A stretch of 64,000 bases of DNA from Petrolisthes cinctipes (Eukaryota; Arthropoda; Malacostraca; Decapoda; Porcellanidae): contig JAWQEG010000166.1 of NCBI GenBank assembly GCA_033782935.1, forward strand, positions 1,950,001-2,014,000. The letters are read 5' to 3'. This document shows positions 35,538-49,792 of the stretch, piece by piece. Under the pieces are notes generated by a model. It made no database searches, was not told where the DNA came from, and saw only the letters and a program-made list of their open reading frames with translations. Each line of letters begins with the position of its first letter. Position 1 is the stretch's first letter. The position numbers and the translations under genes are program-made.

Positions 35538-38500
35538 GCATGTACAGATCGCTTCTGGGACCCCTAAATATCGAATTTTCGGGTGTTTTGGGACTGAATT
35601 TGAGATATCGATTTTTTGGCACCTAAAATGTCGATTTTTAGCATGTTTTTAGCCTATATTTTGAAAATATTCTAGCACTGTGTAGGCATGTACACATTGC
35701 TTCTGGGACCCCAAAATATTGAATTTTCGGGTGTTTTGAACCTGAATTTGAGATATAAACGGGTACAGAAGATACATGCACATATTGACTTTGGGCATCT
35801 AAAATATCGATTTTCAGCATGTTTTGGGCCTGTATTTTGAAAATACTCTAACACTGAGTAAGTATGTACAGATTGCTTCTGGGACCCCAAAATATTGAAT
35901 TTTCGGGTGTTTTGAGCCAGAATTTGAGATATAAACGGGTACTGAAGATGCATGCACATATCGACTTTTGTGCATCTAAAATATCGATTTTCAGTATGTT
36001 TTAAGCATGTATTTTGAAAATACTCTAACACGGAGTAGGCATGTACAGATAGCTTCTGGGACCCCTAAATATCGAATTTTCGGGTGTTTTGGGACTGAAT
36101 TTGAGATATCGACTTTTTGGCACCTAAAAGATCGATTTTTAGCATGTTTTTAACCTATATTTTGAAAATATTCTAGCACTGAGTAGGCATGTACAGATTG
36201 CTTCTGGGACCCCAAAATATCGAATTTTCGGGTGTTTAGGGCCAGAATTTGAGGTATAAACGGGTACAGAAGATGCATGCACATATCGACTTTTGGGCAC
36301 CAAAAAGATCGATTTTCAGTATGTTTTTGGCCTGTATTTTGAAAATACTCTAACACGGAGTAGGCATGTACAGATACCTTCTGGGACCTCTAAATAACGA
36401 ATTTTCGGGTGTTTCGGGACTGAATTTGAGATCTCGATTTTTTGGCACCTAAAATGTCGATTTTTAGCATGTTTTTAGCCTATATTTTGAAAATATTCTA
36501 GCACTGTGTAGGCATGTACAGATTGCTTCTGGGACCCCAAAATATTGAATTTTCCGGTTTTTTGAGCCTGAATTTGAGATATAAACGGGTCCTGAAGATG
36601 CATGCACATATCGACTTTTGTGCACCTAAAAGATTGATTTTCAGTATGTTTTGAGCATGTATTTTGAAAATACTCTAACATGGAGTAGGCATGTACAGAT
36701 CGCTTCTGGGACCCCTAAATATCGAATTTTCGGGTGTTTTGGGACTGAATTTGAGATATCGACTTTTTGGCACCTAAAAGATCGATTTTTAGCATGTTTT
36801 TAGCCTATATTTTGAAAATATTCTAGCACTGTACAGATTGCTTCTGGGACCCCAAAATATTGAATTTTCGGGTGTTTTGAGCCTGAATTTGAGATATAAA
36901 CGGGTACAGAAGATACATGCACATATTGACTTTGGGCACCAAAAATATCGATTTTCAGCATGTTTTGGGCCTGAATTTTGAAAATACTCTAACACGGAGT
37001 AGGCATGTACAGATCGCTTCTGGGACCCCAAAATATCGAATTTTCGGGTGTTTAGGGCCAGAATTTGTGGTATAATCGGGTACAGAAGATGCATGCACAT
37101 ATCGACTTTTGGGCACTTAAAAGATCGATTTTCAGTATGTTTTTGGCCTGTATTTTGAAAATACTCTAACACGGAGTAGGTATGTACAGATACCTTCTGG
37201 GACCTCTAAATATCGAATTTTCGGGTGTTTTGGGACTGAATTTAAGATATCGATTTTTTGACACCTAAAATGTCGATTTTTAGCATGTTTTTAGCCTATA
37301 TTTTGAAAATATTCTAGCACTGTGTAGGCATGTACAGATTGCTTCTGGGACCCGAAAATATTGAATTTTCGGGTGTTTTGAGCCTGAATTTGAGATATAA
37401 ACGGGTACAGAAGATTCATGCACATATTGACTTTGGGCATCTAAAATATCGATTTTCAGCATGTTTTGGGCCTGTATTTTGAAAATACTCTAACACGGAG
37501 TAGGCATGTACAGATCGCTTCTGGGACCCCTAAATATCGAATTTTCGGGTGTTTTGGGACTGAATTTGATATATCGACTTTTTGGCACCTAAAAGATCGA
37601 TTTTTAGCATGTTTTTAGCCTATATTTTGAAAATATTCTAGCACTGTACAGATTGTTTCTGGGACCCCAAAATATTGAATTTTCGGGTGTTTTGAGCCTG
37701 AATTTGAGATATAAACGGGTACAGAAGATACATGCACATATTGACTTTGGGCACCAAAAATATCGATTTTCATCTTTTTTTGGTCCTGAATTTTGAAAAT
37801 ACTCTAACACGGAGTAGGCATGTACAGATCGCTTCTGGGACCCCAAAATATCGAATTTTCGGGTGTTTAGGGCCAGAATTTGAGATATAAACGGGTACAG
37901 AAGATGCATGAACATATCGACTTTTGGGCACCTAAGAGATCGATTTTCAGTATGTTTTTGGCCTGTATTTTGAAAATACTCTAACACGGAGTAGGCATGT
38001 ACAGATACCTTCTGGGACCTCTAAATATCGAATTTTCGGGTGTTTTGGGACTGAATTTGAGATATCGATTTTTTGGCACCTAAAATGTCGATTTTTAGCA
38101 TGTTTTTAGCCTATATTTTGAAAATATTCTAGCACTGTGTAGGCATGTACAGATTGCTTCTGGGACCCCAAAATATTGAATTTTCGGGTGTTTTGAGCCT
38201 GAATTTGAGATATAAACGGGTACAGAAGATATATGCACATATTGACTTTGGGCACCAAAAATATCGATTTTCAGCATGTTTTGGGCCTGAATTTTGAAAA
38301 TACTCTAACACGGAGTAGGCATGTACAGATCGCTTCTGGGACCCCAAAATATCGAATTTTCGGGTGTTTAGGGCCAGAATTTGAGATATAAACGGGTACA
38401 GAAGATGCATGCACATATCGACTTTTGGGCACCTAAGAGATCGATTTTCAGTATGTTTTTGGCCTGTATTTTGAAAATACTCTAACACGGAGTAGGCATG

Positions 38501-39988
38501 TACAGATACCTTCTGTGACCTCAAAATATCGAATTTTCGGGAGTTTTGGGACTGAATTTGAGATATCGATTTTTTGGCACCTAAAATGTCGATTTTTAGC
38601 ATGTTTTTAGCCTATATTTTGAAAATATTCTAGCACTGTGTAGGCATGTACAGATTGCTTCTGGGACCCCAAAATATTGAATTTTCGGGTTTTTTGAGCC
38701 TGAATTTGAGATATAAACGGGTACAGAAGATACATGCACATATTGACTTTGGGCACCAAAAATATCGATTTCCAGCATGTTTTGGGCCTGAATTTTGAAA
38801 ATACTCTAACACGGAGTAGGCATGTACAGATCGCTTCTGGGACCCCAAAATATCGAATTTTCGGGTGTTTAGGGCCAGAATTTGAGATATAAACGGGTAC
38901 AGAAGATGCATGCACATATCGACTTTTGGGCACCTAAGAGATCGATTTTCAGTATGTTTTTGGCCTGTATTTTGAAAATACTCTAACACGGAGTAGGCAT
39001 GTACAGATACCTTCTGGGACCTCTAAATATCGAATTTTCGGGTGTTTTGGGACTGAATTTGAGATATCGATTTTTTGGCACCTAAAATGTCGATTTTTAG
39101 CATGTTTTTAGCCTATATTTTGAAAATATTCTAGCACTGTGTAGGCATGTACAGATTGCTTCTGGGACCCCAAAATATTGAATTTTCGGGTGTTTTGAGC
39201 CTGAATTTGAGATATAAACGGGTACAGAAGATACATGCACATATTGACTTTGGGCATCTAAAATATCGATTTTTAGCATGTTTTGGGCCTGTATTTTGAA
39301 AATACTCTAACACTGAGTAGGCATGTACAGATTGCTTCTGGGACCCCTAAATATCGAATTTTCGGGTGTTTTGAGCCTGAATTTGAGATATAAACGGGTA
39401 CTGAAGATGCATGCACATATCGACTTTTGTGCACCTAAAAGATCGATTTTCAGTATGTTTTGAGCATGTATTTTGAAAATACTCTAACACGGAGTAGGCA
39501 TGTACAGATCGCTTCTGGGACCCCTAAATATCGAGTTTTCGGGTGTTTTGGGACTGAATTTCAGATATCGACTTTTTGGCACCTAAAAGATCGATTTTTA
39601 GCATGTTTTTAGCCTATATTTTGAAAATATTCTAGCACTGTACAGATTGCTTCTGGGACCCCAAAATATTGAATTTTCGGGTGTTTTGAGCCTGAATTTG
39701 AGATATAAACGGGTACAGATGATACATGCACATATTGACTTTGGGCATCAAAAATATCGATTTTCAGCATGTTTTGGGCCTGAATTTTGAAAATACTCTA
39801 ACACGGAGTAGGCATGTACAGATTGCTTCTGGGACCCCAAAATATTGAATTTTCGGGTGTTTTGAGCCTGAATTTGAGATATAAACGGGTACTGAAGATG
39901 CATGCACATATCGACTTTTGTGCACCTAAAAGATCGATTTTCAGTATGTTTTGAGCATGTATTTTGAAAAGACTCTAACACGGAGTAG
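35538..39988 (+). repeat. 4,451-bp 27-mer HOR, copy 1
   Basis: Anchors 35638, 36139, 36464, 36789, 37280, 37604, 38095, 38596, 39097 and 39598 give intervals 501-325-325-491-324-491-501-501-501-491. Shared private variants include TACACATTGC at 35691, GTAAGTATGTACAG at 35858, AACATGGAGTAGGC near 36677, TTTGACACCTAAAATG at 37257, TTCTGTGACCTCAAAAT at 38511 and ACAGATGATACATGC at 39714. Differences from copy 2 are scattered single bases plus a local cluster near 37770, where CATCTTTTTTTGGTCC replaces CAGCATGTTTTGGGCC. Confidence 0.92.
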
Positions 39989-42900
39989 GCATGTACAGAT
40001 CGCTTCTGGGACCCCTAAATATCGAATTTTCGGGTGTTTTGGGACTGAATTTGAGATATCGATTTTTTGGCACCTAAAATGTCGATTTTTAGCATGTTTT
40101 TAGCCTATTTTTTGAAAATATTCTAGCACTGTGTAGGCATGTACACATTGCTTCTGGGACCCCAAAATATTGAATTTTCGGGTGTTTTGAGCCTGAATTT
40201 GAGATATAAACGGGTACAGAAGATACATGCACATATTGACTTTGGGCATCTAAAATATCGATTTTCAGCATGTTTTGGGCCTGTATTTTGAAAATACTCT
40301 AACACTGAGTAAGTATGTACAGATTGCTTCTGGGACCCCAAAATATTGAATTTTCGGGTGTTTTGAGCCTGAATTTGAGATATAAACGGGTACTGAAGAT
40401 GCATGCACATATCGACTTTTGTGCACCTAAAAGATAGATTTTCAGTATGTTTTAAGCATGTATTTTGAAAATACTCTAACACGGAGTAGGCATGTACAGA
40501 TAGCTTCTGGGACCCCTAAATATCGAATTTTCGGGTGCTTTGGGACTGAATTTGAGATATCGACTTTTTGGCACCTAAAAGATCGATTTTTAGCATGTTT
40601 TTAACCTATATTTTGAAAATATTCTAGTACTGAGTAGGCATGTACAGATTGCTTCTGGGACCCCAAAATATCGAATTTTCGGGTGTTTAGGGCCAGAATT
40701 TGAGGTATAAACGGGTACAGAAGATGCATGCACATATCGACTTTTGGGCACCAAAAAGATCGATTTTCAGTATGTTTTTGGCCTGTATTTTGAAAATACT
40801 CTAACACGGAGTAGGCATGTACAGATACCTTCTGGGACCTCTAAATAACGAATTTTCGGGTGTTTCGGGACTGAATTTGAGATCTCGATTTTTTGGCACC
40901 TAAAATGTCGATTTTTAGCATGTTTTTAGCCTATATTTTGAAAATATTCTAGCACTGTGTAGGCATGTACAGATTGCTTCTGGGACCCCAAAATATTGAA
41001 TTTTCGGGTGTTTTGAGCCTGAATTTGAGATATAAACGGGTCCTGAAGATGCATGCACATATCGACTTTTGTGCACCTAAAAGATTGATTTTCAGTATGT
41101 TTTGAGCATGTATTTTGAAAATACTCTAACATGGAGTAGGCATGTACAGATCGCTTCTGGGACCCCTAAATATCGAATTTTCGGGTGTTTTGGGACTGAA
41201 TTTGAGATATCGACTTTTTGGCACCTAAAAGATCGATTTTTAGCATGTTTTTAGCCTATATTTTGAAAATATTCTAGCACTGTACAGATTGCTTCTGGGA
41301 CCCCAAAATATTGAATTTTCGGGTGTTTTGAGCCTGAATTTGAGATATAAACGGGTACAGAAGATACATGCACATATTGACTTTGGGCACCAAAAATATC
41401 GATTTTCAGCATGTTTTGGTCCTGAATTTTGAAAATACTCTAACACGGAGTAGGCATGTACAGATCGCTTCTGGGACCCCAAAATATCGAATTTTCGGGT
41501 GTTTAGGGCCAGAATTTGTGGTATAATCGTGTACAGAAGATGCATGCACATATCGACTTTTGGGCACTTAAAAGATCGATTTTCAGTATGTTTTTGGCCT
41601 GTATTTTGAAAATACTCTAACACGGAGTAGGTATGTACAGATACCTTCTGGGACCTCTAAATATCGAATTTTCGGGTGTTTTGGGACTGAATTTAAGATA
41701 TCGATTTTTTGACACCTAAAATGTCGATTTTTAGCATGTTTTTAGCCTATATTTTGAAAATATTCTAGCACTGTGTAGGCATGTACAGATTGCTTCTGGG
41801 ACCCGAAAATATTGAATTTTCGGGTGTTTTGAGCCTGAATTTGAGATATAAACGGGTACAGAAGATTCATGCACATATTGACTTTGGGCATCTAAAATAT
41901 CGATTTTCAGCATGTTTTGGGCCTGTATTTTGAAAATACTCTAACACGGAGTAGGCATGTACAGATCGCTTCTGGGACCCCTAAATATCGAATTTTCGGG
42001 TGTTTTGGGACTGAATTTGATATATCGACTTTTTGGCACCTAAAAGATCGATTTTTAGCATGTTTTTAGCCTATATTTTGAAAATATTCTAGCACTGTAC
42101 AGATTGTTTCTGGGACCCCAAAATATTGAATTTTCGGGTGTTTTGAGCCTGAATTTGAGATATAAACGGGTACAGAAGATACATGCACATATTGACTTTG
42201 GGCACCAAAAATATCGATTTTCAGCATGTTTTGGGCCTGAATTTTGAAAATACTCTAACACGGAGTAGGCATGTACAGATCGCTTCTGGGACCCCAAAAT
42301 ATCGAATTTTCGGGTGTTTAGGGCCAGAATTTGAGATATAAACGGGTACAGAAGATGCATGCACATATCGACTTTTGGGCACCTAAGAGATCGATTTTCA
42401 GTATGTTTTTGGCCTGTATTTTGAAAATACTCTAACACGGAGTAGGCATGTACAGATACCTTCTGGGACCTCTAAATATCGAATTTTCGGGTGTTTTGGG
42501 ACTGAATTTGAGATATCGATTTTTTGGCACCTAAAATGTCGATTTTTAGCATGTTTTTAGCCTATATTTTGAAAATATTCTAGCACTGTGTAGGCATGTA
42601 CAGATTGCTTCTGGGACCCCAAAATATTGAATTTTCGGGTGTTTTGAGCCTGAATTTGAGATATAAACGGGTACAGAAGATATATGCACATATTGACTTT
42701 GGGCACCAAAAATATCGATTTTCAGCATGTTTTGGGCCTGAATTTTGAAAATACTCTAACACGGAGTAGGCATGTACAGATCGCTTCTGGGACCCCAAAA
42801 TATCGAATTTTCGGGTGTTTAGGGCCAGAATTTGAGATATAAACGGGTACAGAAGATGCATGCACATATCGACTTTTGGGCACCTAAGAGATCGATTTTC

Positions 42901-44439
42901 AGTATGTTTTTGGCCTGTATTTTGAAAATACTCTAACACGGAGTAGGCATGTACAGATACCTTCTGTGACCTCAAAATATCGAATTTTCGGGAGTTTTGG
43001 GACTGAATTTGAGATATCGATTTTTTGGCACCTAAAATGTCGATTTTTAGCATGTTTTTAGCCTATATTTTGAAAATATTCTAGCACTGTGTAGGCATGT
43101 ACAGATTGCTTCTGGGACCCCAAAATATTGAATTTTCGGGTTTTTTGAGCCTGAATTTGAGATATAAACGGGTACAGAAGATACATGCACATATTGACTT
43201 TGGGCACCAAAAATATCGATTTTCAGCATGTTTTGGGCCTGAATTTTGAAAATACTCTAACACGGAGTAGGCATGTACAGATCGCTTCTGGGACCCCAAA
43301 ATATCGAATTTTCGGGTGTTTAGGGCCAGAATTTGAGATATAAACGGGTACAGAAGATGCATGCACATATCGACTTTTGGGCACCTAAGAGATCGATTTT
43401 CAGTATGTTTTTGGCCTGTATTTTGAAAATACTCTAACACGGAGTAGGCATGTACAGATACCTTCTGGGACCTCTAAATATCGAATTTTCGGGTGTTTTG
43501 GGACTGAATTTGAGATATCGATTTTTTGGCACCTAAAATGTCGATTTTTAGCATGTTTTTAGCCTATATTTTGAAAATATTCTAGCACTGTGTAGGCATG
43601 TACAGATTGCTTCTGGGACCCTAAAATATTGAATTTTCGGGTGTTTTGAGCCTGAATTTGAGATATAAACGGGTACAGAAGATACATGCACATATTGACT
43701 TTGGGCATCTAAAATATCGATTTTTAGCATGTTTTGGGCCTGTATTTTGAAAATACTCTAACACTGAGTAGGCATGTACAGATTGCTTCTTGGACTCCAA
43801 AATATTGAATTTTCGGGTGTTTTGAGCCTGAATTTGAGATATAAACGGGTACTGAAGATGCATGCACATATCGACTTTTGTGCACCTAAAAGATCGATTT
43901 TCAGTATGTTTTGAGCATGTATTTTGAAAATACTCTAACACGGAGTAGGCATGTACAGATCGCTTCTGGGACCCCTAAATATCGAGTTTTCGGGTGTTTT
44001 GGGACTGAATTTCAGATATCGACTTTTTGGCACCTAAAAGATCGATTTTTAGCATGTTTTTAGCCTATATTTTGAAAATATTCTAGCACTGTACAGATTG
44101 CTTCTGGGACCCCAAAATATTGAATTTTCGGGTGTTTTGAGCCTGAATTTGAGATATAAACGGGTACAGATGATACATGCACATATTGACTTTGGGCATC
44201 AAAAATATCGATTTTCAGCATGTTTTGGGCCTGAATTTTGAAAATACTCTAACACGGAGTAGGCATGTACAGATCGCTTCTGGGACCCCAAAATATCAAA
44301 TTTTCGGGTGTTTAGGGCCAGAATTTGAGATATAAACGGGTACAGAAGATGCATGCACATATCGACTTTTGGGCACCTTTAAGATCGATTTTCAGTATGT
44401 TTTTGGCCTGTATTTTGAAAATACTCTAACACGGAGTAG
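39989..44439 (+). repeat. 4,451-bp 27-mer HOR, copy 2
   Basis: All ten anchors recur 4,451 bp on (40089, 40590, 40915, 41240, 41731, 42055, 42546, 43047, 43548, 44049), and the variants of copy 1 reappear at the same offsets. Near 43785-43805 it reads CTTCTTGGACTCCAAAATAT, where copy 1 has CTTCTGGGACCCCTAAATAT. The allele of copy 2 is the one found in later blocks (47787, 52275, 59250). Confidence 0.92.
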
Positions 44440-47400
44440 GCATGTACAGATACCTTCTGGGACCTCTAAATATCGAATTTTCGGGTGTTTTGGGACTGAA
44501 TTTGATATATCGATTTTTTGGCACCTAAAATGTCGATTTTTAGCATGTTTTTAGCCTATATTTTGAAAATATTCTAGCACTGTGTAGGCATGTACAGATT
44601 GCTTCTGGGACCCCAAAATATTGAATTTTCGGGTGTTTTGAGCCTGAATTTGAGATATAAACGGGTACAGAAGATACATGCACATATTGACTTTGGGCAT
44701 CTAAAATATCGATTTTCAGCATGTTTTGGGCCTGTATTTTGAAAATACTCTAACACTGAGTAGGCATGTACAGATTGCTTCTTGGACCCAAAAATATTGA
44801 ATTTTCGGGTGTTTTGAGCCTGAATTTGAGATATAAACGGGTACAGAAGATACATGCACATATTGACTTTGGGCACCAAAAATGTCGATTTTCAGCATGT
44901 TTTGGGCCTGAATTTTGAAAATACTTTAACACGGAGTAGGCATGTACAGATCGCTTCTGGGACCCCAAAATATCGAATTTTCGGGTGTTTAAGGCCAGAA
45001 TTTGAGATATAAACGGGTACAGAAGATGCATGCACATATCGACTTTTGGGCACCTAAAAGATCGATTTTCAGTATGATTTTGGCCTGTATTTTGAAAATA
45101 CTCTAACACGGAGTAGGCATGTACAGATACCTTCTGGGACCTCTAAATATCGAATTTTCGGGTGTTATGGGACTGAATTTGAGATATCGATTTTTTGGCA
45201 CCTATAATATCGATTTTTAGCATGTTTTTAGCCTATATTTTGAAAATATTATAGCACTGTGTAGGCATGTACAGATTGCTTCTGGGACCCCAAAATATTG
45301 AATTTTCGGGTGTTTTGAGCCTGAATTTGAGATATAAACGGGTACAGAAGATACATGCACATATTGACTTTGGGCACCAAAAATATCGATTTTCAGCATG
45401 TTTTGGGCCTGAATTTTGAAAATACTCTAACACGGAGTAGGCATGTACAGATCGCATCTGGGACCTCTAAATATCGAATTTTCGGGTGTTTTGGAACTGA
45501 ATTTGAGATATCGATTTTTTGGCACCTAAAATATCGATTTTTAGCATGTTTTTAGCCTATATTTTGAAAATATTCTAGCACTGTGTAGGCATGTACAGAT
45601 TGCTTCTGGGACCCCAAAATATTGAATTTTCGGGTGTTTTGAGCCTGAATTTGAGATATAAACGGGTACAGAAGATACATGCACATATTGACTTTAGGCA
45701 TCTAAAATATCGATTTTCAGCATGTTTTGGGCCTGTATTTTGAAAATACTCTAACACTGAGTAGGCATGTACAGATTGCTTCTGGGACCCCAAAATATTG
45801 AATTTTCGGGTGTTTTGAGCCTGAATTTGAGATATAAACGGGTACTAAAGATGCATGCACATATCGACTTTTGTGCACCTAAAAGATCGATTTTCAGTAT
45901 GTTTTGAGCATATATTTTGAAAATACTCTAACACGGAGTAGGCATGTACAGATCGCTTCTGGGACCCCTAAATATCGAATTTTCGGGTGTTTTGGGACTG
46001 AATTTGAGATATCGACTTTTTGGCACCTAAAAGATCGATTTTTAGCATGTTTTTAGCCTATATTTTGAAAATATTCTAGCACTGAGTAGGCATGTACAGA
46101 TTGCTTCTGGGACCCCAAAATATTGAATTTTCGGGTGTTTTGAGCCTGAATTTGAGATATAAACGGGTACAGAAGATACATGCACATATTGACTTTGGGC
46201 ACAAAAAAATATCGATTTTCAGCATGTTTTGGGCCTGAATTTTGAAAATACTCTAACACGGAGTAGGCATGTACAGATCGCTTCTGGGACCCCAAAATAT
46301 CGAATTTTCGGGTGTTTAGGGCCAGAATTTGTGGTATAAACGGGTACAGAAGATGCATGCACATATCGACTTTTGGGCACCTAAAAGATCGATTTTCAGT
46401 ATGTTTTTGGCCTGTATTTTGAAAATACTCTAACACGGAGTAGGTATGTACAGATACCTTCTGGGACCTCTAAATATCGAATTTTCGGGTGTTTTGGGAC
46501 TGAATTTGAGATATCGATTTTTTGGCACCTAAAATGTCGATTTTTAGCATGTTTTTAGCCTATATTTTGAAAATATTCTAGCACTGTGTAGGCATGTACA
46601 GATTGCTTCTGGGACCCCAAAATATTGAATTTTCGGGTTTTTTGAGCCTGAATTTGAGATATAAACGGGTACAGAAGATACATGCACATATTGACTTTGG
46701 GCACCAAAAATATCGATTTTCAGCATGTTTTGGGCCTGAATTTTGAAAATACTCTAACACGGAGTAGGCATGTACAGATCGCTTCTGGGACCCCAAAATA
46801 TCGAATTTTCGGGTGTTTAGGGCCAGAATTTGAGATATAAACGGGTACTGAAGATGCATGCACATATCGACTTTTGGGCACCTAAGAGATCGATTTTCAG
46901 TATGTTTTTGGCCTGTATTTTGAAAATACTCTAACACGGAGTAGGCATGTACAGATACCTTCTGGGACCTCTAAATATCGAATTTTCGGGTGTTTTGGGA
47001 CTGAATTTGAGATATCGATTTTTTGGCACCTAAAATGTCGATTTTTAGCATGTTTTTAGCCTATATTTTGAAAATATTCTAGCACTGTGTAGGCATGTAC
47101 AGATTGCTTCTGGGACCCCAAAATATTGAATTTTCGGGTGTTTTGAGCCTGAATTTGAGATATAAACGGGTACAGAAGATACATGCACATATTGACTTTG
47201 GGAACCAAAAATATCGATTTTCAGCATGTTTTGGGCCTGAATTTTGAAAATACTCTAACACGGAGTAGGCATGTACAGATCGCTTCTGGGACCCCAAAAT
47301 ATCGAATTTTCGGGTGTTTAGGGCCAGAATTTGAGATATAAACGGGTACAGAAGAAGCATGCACATATCGACTTTTGGGCACCTAAGAGATCGATTTTCA

Positions 47401-49792
47401 GTATGTTTTTGGCCTGTATTTTGAAAATACTCTAACACGGAGTAGGCATGTACAGATACCTTCTGGGACCTCTAAATATCGAATTTTGAGGTGTTTTGGG
47501 ACTGAATTTGAGATATCGATTTTTTGGCACCTAAAATGTCGATTTTTAGCATGTTTTTAGCCTATATTTTGAAAATATTCTAGCACTGTGTAGGCATGTA
47601 CAGATTGCTTCTGGGACCCCAAAATATTGAATTTTCGGGTGTTTTGAGCCTGAATTTGAGATATAAACGGGTACAGAAGATACATGCACATATTGACTTT
47701 GGGCATCTAAAATATCGATTTTTAGCATGTTTTGGGCCTGTATTTTGAAAATACTCTAACACTGAGTAGGCATGTACAGATTGCTTCTTGGACTCCAAAA
47801 TATTGAATTTTCGGGTGTTTTGAGCCTGAATTTGAGATATAAACGGGTACTGAAGATGCATGCACATATCGACTTTTGTGCACCTAAAAGATCGATTTTC
47901 AGTATGTTTTGAGCATGTATTTTGAAAATACTCTAACACGGAGTAGGCATGTACAGATCGCTTCTGGGACCCCTAAATATCGAGTTTTCGGGTGTTTTGG
48001 GACTGAATTTGATATATCGACTTTTTGGCACCTAAAAGATCGATTTTTAGCATGTTTTTAGCCTATATTTTGAAAATATTCTAGCACTGTACAGATTGCT
48101 TCTGGGACCCCAAAATATTGAATTTTCGGGTGTTTTGAGCCTGAATTTGAGATATAAACGGGTACAGATGATACATGCACATATTGACTTTGGGCATCAA
48201 AAATATCGATTTTCAGCATGTTTTGGGCCTGAATTTTGAAAATACTCTAACATGGAGTAGGCATGTACAGATCGCTTCTGGGACCCCAAAATATCGAATT
48301 TTCGGGTGTTTAGGGCCAGAATTTGAGATATAAACGGGTACAGAAGATGCATGCACATATCGACTTTTGGGCACCTTTAAGATCGATTTTCAGTATGTTT
48401 TTGGCCTGTATTTTGAAAATACTCTAACACGGAGTAGGCATGTACAGATACCTTCTGGGACCTCTAAATATCGAATTTTCGGGTGTTTTGGGACTGAATT
48501 TGAGATATCGATTTTTTGGCACCTAAAATGTCGATTTTTAGCATGTTTTTAGCCTATATTTTGAAAATATTCTAGCACTGTGTAGGCATGTACAGATTGC
48601 TTCTGGGACCCCAAAATATTAAATTTTCGGGTGTTTTGAGCCTGAATTTGAGATATAAACGGGTACAGAAGATACATGCACATATTGACTTTGGGCATCT
48701 AAAATATCGATTTTCAGCATGTTTTGGGCCTGTATTTTGAAAATACTCTAACACTGAGTAGGCATGTACAGATTGCTTCTGGGACCCAAAAATATTGAAT
48801 TTTCGGGTGTTTTGAGCCTGAATTTGAGATATAAACGGGTACAGAAGATACATGCACATATTGACTTTGGGCACCAAAAATATCGATTTTCAGCATGTTT
48901 TGGGCCTGAATTTTGAAAATACTTTAACACGGAGTAGGCATGTACAGATCGCTTCTGGGACCCCAAAATATCGAATTTTCGGGTGTTTAAGGCCAGAATT
49001 TGAGATATAAACGGATACAGAAGATGCATGCACATATCGACTTTTGGTCACCTAAAAGATCGATTTTCAGTATGATTTTGGCCTGTATTTTGAAAATACT
49101 CTAACACGGAGTAGGCATGTACAGATTGCTTCTTGGACCCCAAAATATTGAATTTTCGGGTGTTTTGAGCCTGAATTTGAGATATAAACGGGTACTGAAG
49201 ATGCATGCACATATCGACTTTTGTGCACCTAAAAGATCGATTTTCAGTATGTTTTGAGCATGTATTTTGAAAATACTCTAACACGGAGTAGGCATGTACA
49301 GATCGCTTCTGGGACCCCTAAATATCGAATTTTCGGGTGTTTTGGGACTGAATTTGGGATATCGACTTTTTGGCACCTAAAAGATCGATTTTTAGCATGT
49401 TTTTAGCCTATATTTTGAAAATATTCTAGCACTGAGTAGGCATGTACAGATTGCTTCTGGGACCCCAAAATATTGAATTTTCGGGTGTTTTGAGCCTGAA
49501 TTTGAGATATAAACGAGTACAGAAGATACATGCACATATTGACTTTGGGCACCAAAAATATCGATTTTCAGCATGTTTTGGGCCTGAATTTTGAAAATAC
49601 TATAACACGGAGTAGGCGTGTACAGATCGCTTCTGGGACCCGAAAATATCGAATTTTCGGGTGTTTTGAGCCTGAATTTGAGATATAAACGGGTACTGAA
49701 GATGCATGCACATATCGACTTTTGTGCACCTAAAAGATCGATTTTCAGTATGTTTTGAGCATGTATTTTGAAAATACTCTAACACGGAGTAG
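44440..49792 (+). repeat. Region Va: mixed block between 4,451-bp-type units
   Basis: Anchors: 44540, 45217, 45541, 46042, 46544, 47045, 47546, 48047, 48538, 49392. The series 677-324-501 at its start returns at 53028 (678-324-501) and 60003 (677-324-501). Its private variants include GGTGTTATGGGACTG (45172, 53651, 60626) and CACCTATAATATCG (45200, 53689, 60663). It ends in an 854-bp pentamer starting at anchor 48538, where a C-type unit with TATGATTTTGGCC near 49069 is followed directly by another C-type unit. Confidence 0.83.

Noticed and set aside
38129..38602. Longest open frame (157 codons, minus strand), repeated at 42580-43053
   Set aside because: It is copied exactly with the 4,451-bp HOR and is composed of three monomers read through. 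Its length comes from monomer phase, not from coding constraint.
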